This document shows positions 62,697 to 64,000 of a stretch of DNA of 64,000 bases, piece by piece. Within the stretch, counting starts at the first letter, position 1; each line of letters begins with the position of its first letter. Source of the DNA: Nodosilinea sp. FACHB-141 (GTDB lineage Bacteria > Cyanobacteriota > Cyanobacteriia > Phormidesmidales > Phormidesmidaceae); the NCBI RefSeq assembly GCF_014696135.1, contig NZ_JACJPP010000011.1:496001-560000 (forward strand). The letters run 5' to 3'. A program made the translations under genes and the position numbers. The notes under the pieces are model-generated. The model saw only the letters and a program-made list of their open reading frames with translations. It was not told the DNA's origin and ran no database searches.

Positions 62697-64000
62697 ATGC
62701 CCTTTCGTTTAGCTCCTCGTCCTAAGGTTTCAACCGCCAGCGCTCCGGGTGCCGTGCAGATTTGGGTCGGTACTCGCTCTCGTCGGCTCTGGCGCAGGCC
62801 GCTGGTGCTGGTGCTGGTTGCCGCTGGGCTCAGCGGCGGACTGCTGCTGCTGGGGCTGAGTTTTCGCCTGGGGCTGCGGCTAATGCTTGACCCCGAGGCG
62901 TTACCCCAAACCCTAGCTCGCTTAACGCGATCGCAGCCGGAGGCCCTGCCCCCCGCTATTAGCCTAGAAGAGCTGCGCCAGCAGGCGGAGGCGAGCCAGC
63001 AGCAGGTAGGAGAGCCGCTGCGGTTAGAGCTGTCTGGGGCTAAGGACCGGGAGGTGCTGATTGTGCCGGTGCTAGAGGCGACGGGGGCGATCGCTGCCCT
63101 TCACCTGTTTGCCAGCGAGGACAAGGGGGGAGAGCTGAGGGCGATCGCTACCCTGCCCACTGCGGCCCTGCCCAAAGACACCGTGCTGGCGCCCTGGCTT
63201 AGCAGCCCCCAAGCACCTACGGCCGCTCCGGCAAATTTTGACTTCACTCGGGTTGTGGCGCTGCCGGCTCCCCCCGTTGCCACCGATGGGCTTTGGTTTA
63301 CCCTAGAGGGCAGCTGGCAGCAGCAGGGCCTCACCCTGCGCTATGGTCAGTTGCTGCATGTTGACTCCCAGGCCCAGCGGCTAGAGCTGCTCACCCCCTG
63401 GAGCAGCCCGGCCAACCGCCCGCCCCAGTGGGCCGACCTGGATGGTGACGGCCCTAGCGATTTAGTCATTGACGAAACCGTGGGGCTGGAGCCGGCCCTG
63501 CGCGGGTTACAGGTAATACCCGGGCCGCGCCTGCAGTCGGTGTCGTGGGTGCGGGTGCCTGTGGATGCCGGTGCCCAGGCCGGCGACTACCAGCAGGCCC
63601 TGCGCCTGGCTCGCGGCGGACTCTGGCATCCCGCCCAGGGCCAGTTGGCCACCCTCAAAGCAGGTTTAGCCCAAGCCTGGAACCCAGCAGCGGAGGCCCA
63701 GCTGCGCCTGATGGAGCGCCATCGGGCGATCACCCGTCAGCAGGCTGAACAAGATTGGTCAACGCCAACCCAGCACATTCTCGCTCTGCTAATCGACGGG
63801 CGATGGGAGCCAGCCCTGACCCGACTAGAGGCCAACCCTGAACTACTGCCCACCCTGCTAAATCGCCTCGGCGTTGACCAAGGCCGCCTGTGGAACCGCA
63901 TCAGCGCCGCCGCCGCCTTGCCCGATCCGCCAGCAGCTGTGTATGTGTGGGGCGGTCTGGCTATCAAGGCCCAGCAAAACCAACCCACCAATCGAGATGG
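62697..64000 (+). CDS. Conserved-type membrane protein, 3' end cut by window
   Basis: Open from ATG 62697 to the right edge without a stop, over 434 residues. A Pro/Arg-rich cytoplasmic start (MPFRLAPRPKVST) is followed by one membrane helix (RPLVLVLVAAGLSGGLLLLGLSFRLGLRLML) and a large outer domain including LTPWSSPANRPPQWADLDGDGPSDLVIDETVG (a DxDGD metal-binding-like loop) and a helical tail (QHILALLIDGRWEPALTRLEANPELLPTLLNRLG). I do not recognise the family with confidence; role unknown. Confidence 0.8.
   Translation, partial: MPFRLAPRPKVSTASAPGAVQIWVGTRSRRLWRRPLVLVLVAAGLSGGLLLLGLSFRLGLRLMLDPEALPQTLARLTRSQPEALPPAISLEELRQQAEASQQQVGEPLRLELSGAKDREVLIVPVLEATGAIAALHLFASEDKGGELRAIATLPTAALPKDTVLAPWLSSPQAPTAAPANFDFTRVVALPAPPVATDGLWFTLEGSWQQQGLTLRYGQLLHVDSQAQRLELLTPWSSPANRPPQWADLDGDGPSDLVIDETVGLEPALRGLQVIPGPRLQSVSWVRVPVDAGAQAGDYQQALRLARGGLWHPAQGQLATLKAGLAQAWNPAAEAQLRLMERHRAITRQQAEQDWSTPTQHILALLIDGRWEPALTRLEANPELLPTLLNRLGVDQGRLWNRISAAAALPDPPAAVYVWGGLAIKAQQNQPTNRD

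Overview
The window reads as chromosomal DNA of a cyanobacterium. The octamer GCGATCGC (HIP1) recurs throughout on both strands. Many genes are cyanobacterial types: ferredoxin-dependent NarB and NirA, NtcB, CnaT, a Ycf46-type AAA protein, DUF2808, a fused ModBC and an SLH surface protein. GC content looks moderate. A Leptolyngbya/Nodosilinea/Phormidium-like filamentous lineage would fit, but the genus is only a guess.

Layout. 1-0.9 kb: end of a glycosyltransferase, then a long hairpin. 1-9.3 kb: nitrate assimilation. nirA, narB and a PsiE-like gene run leftward from a canonical NtcA promoter; a HEAT-repeat gene (probable nirB), ntcB and cnaT run rightward from the same region. No nitrate transporter lies between nirA and narB. 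9.6-12.6 kb: Asp-rich SLH protein, MarC, TraX and an untracked 54-aa membrane ORF. 12.8-19 kb: leftward housekeeping block (rpmH, rnpA, PH-domain protein, yidC, khpB, DUF177, then ycf46-like and SH3 genes). 19-24 kb: SNF2 helicase, exonuclease III, a small basic protein and tRNA-Ala(CGC).

24-29.7 kb is a decay zone just after the tRNA. It holds a hybrid histidine kinase that has lost its 5' end and is frameshifted at a perfect palindrome, an intact phosphopantetheinyl transferase, and a scar joining the 5' third of a penicillin-acylase-type gene to a siderophore-binding-protein gene that carries its own G6 frameshift.

29.7-49.5 kb is the most distinctive part, an apparent organosulfur scavenging island. 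It contains a TauD-type dioxygenase, a DUF442 phosphatase, two OsmC proteins, an acyl-CoA-dehydrogenase-fold flavoprotein resembling SfnB/DszC, an SsuBAC-type ABC transporter, a TetR regulator, an IPNS-like dioxygenase, MetQNI, a signal-less PhnD-like protein, a TTC38-like TPR protein, a sodium:solute symporter and an NtaA/DszA-type flavin monooxygenase. Its substrates are inferred, not shown.

49.8-64 kb: Mut7-C/ubiquitin-like protein, SDR, ModA and ModBC (molybdate uptake), an acyl-CoA synthetase-acetyltransferase fusion, MoaA, IlvA, a chemoreceptor and a conserved membrane protein that runs off the right edge. ModABC and MoaA supply molybdenum cofactor, which NarB needs, so the two ends of the window are functionally linked.
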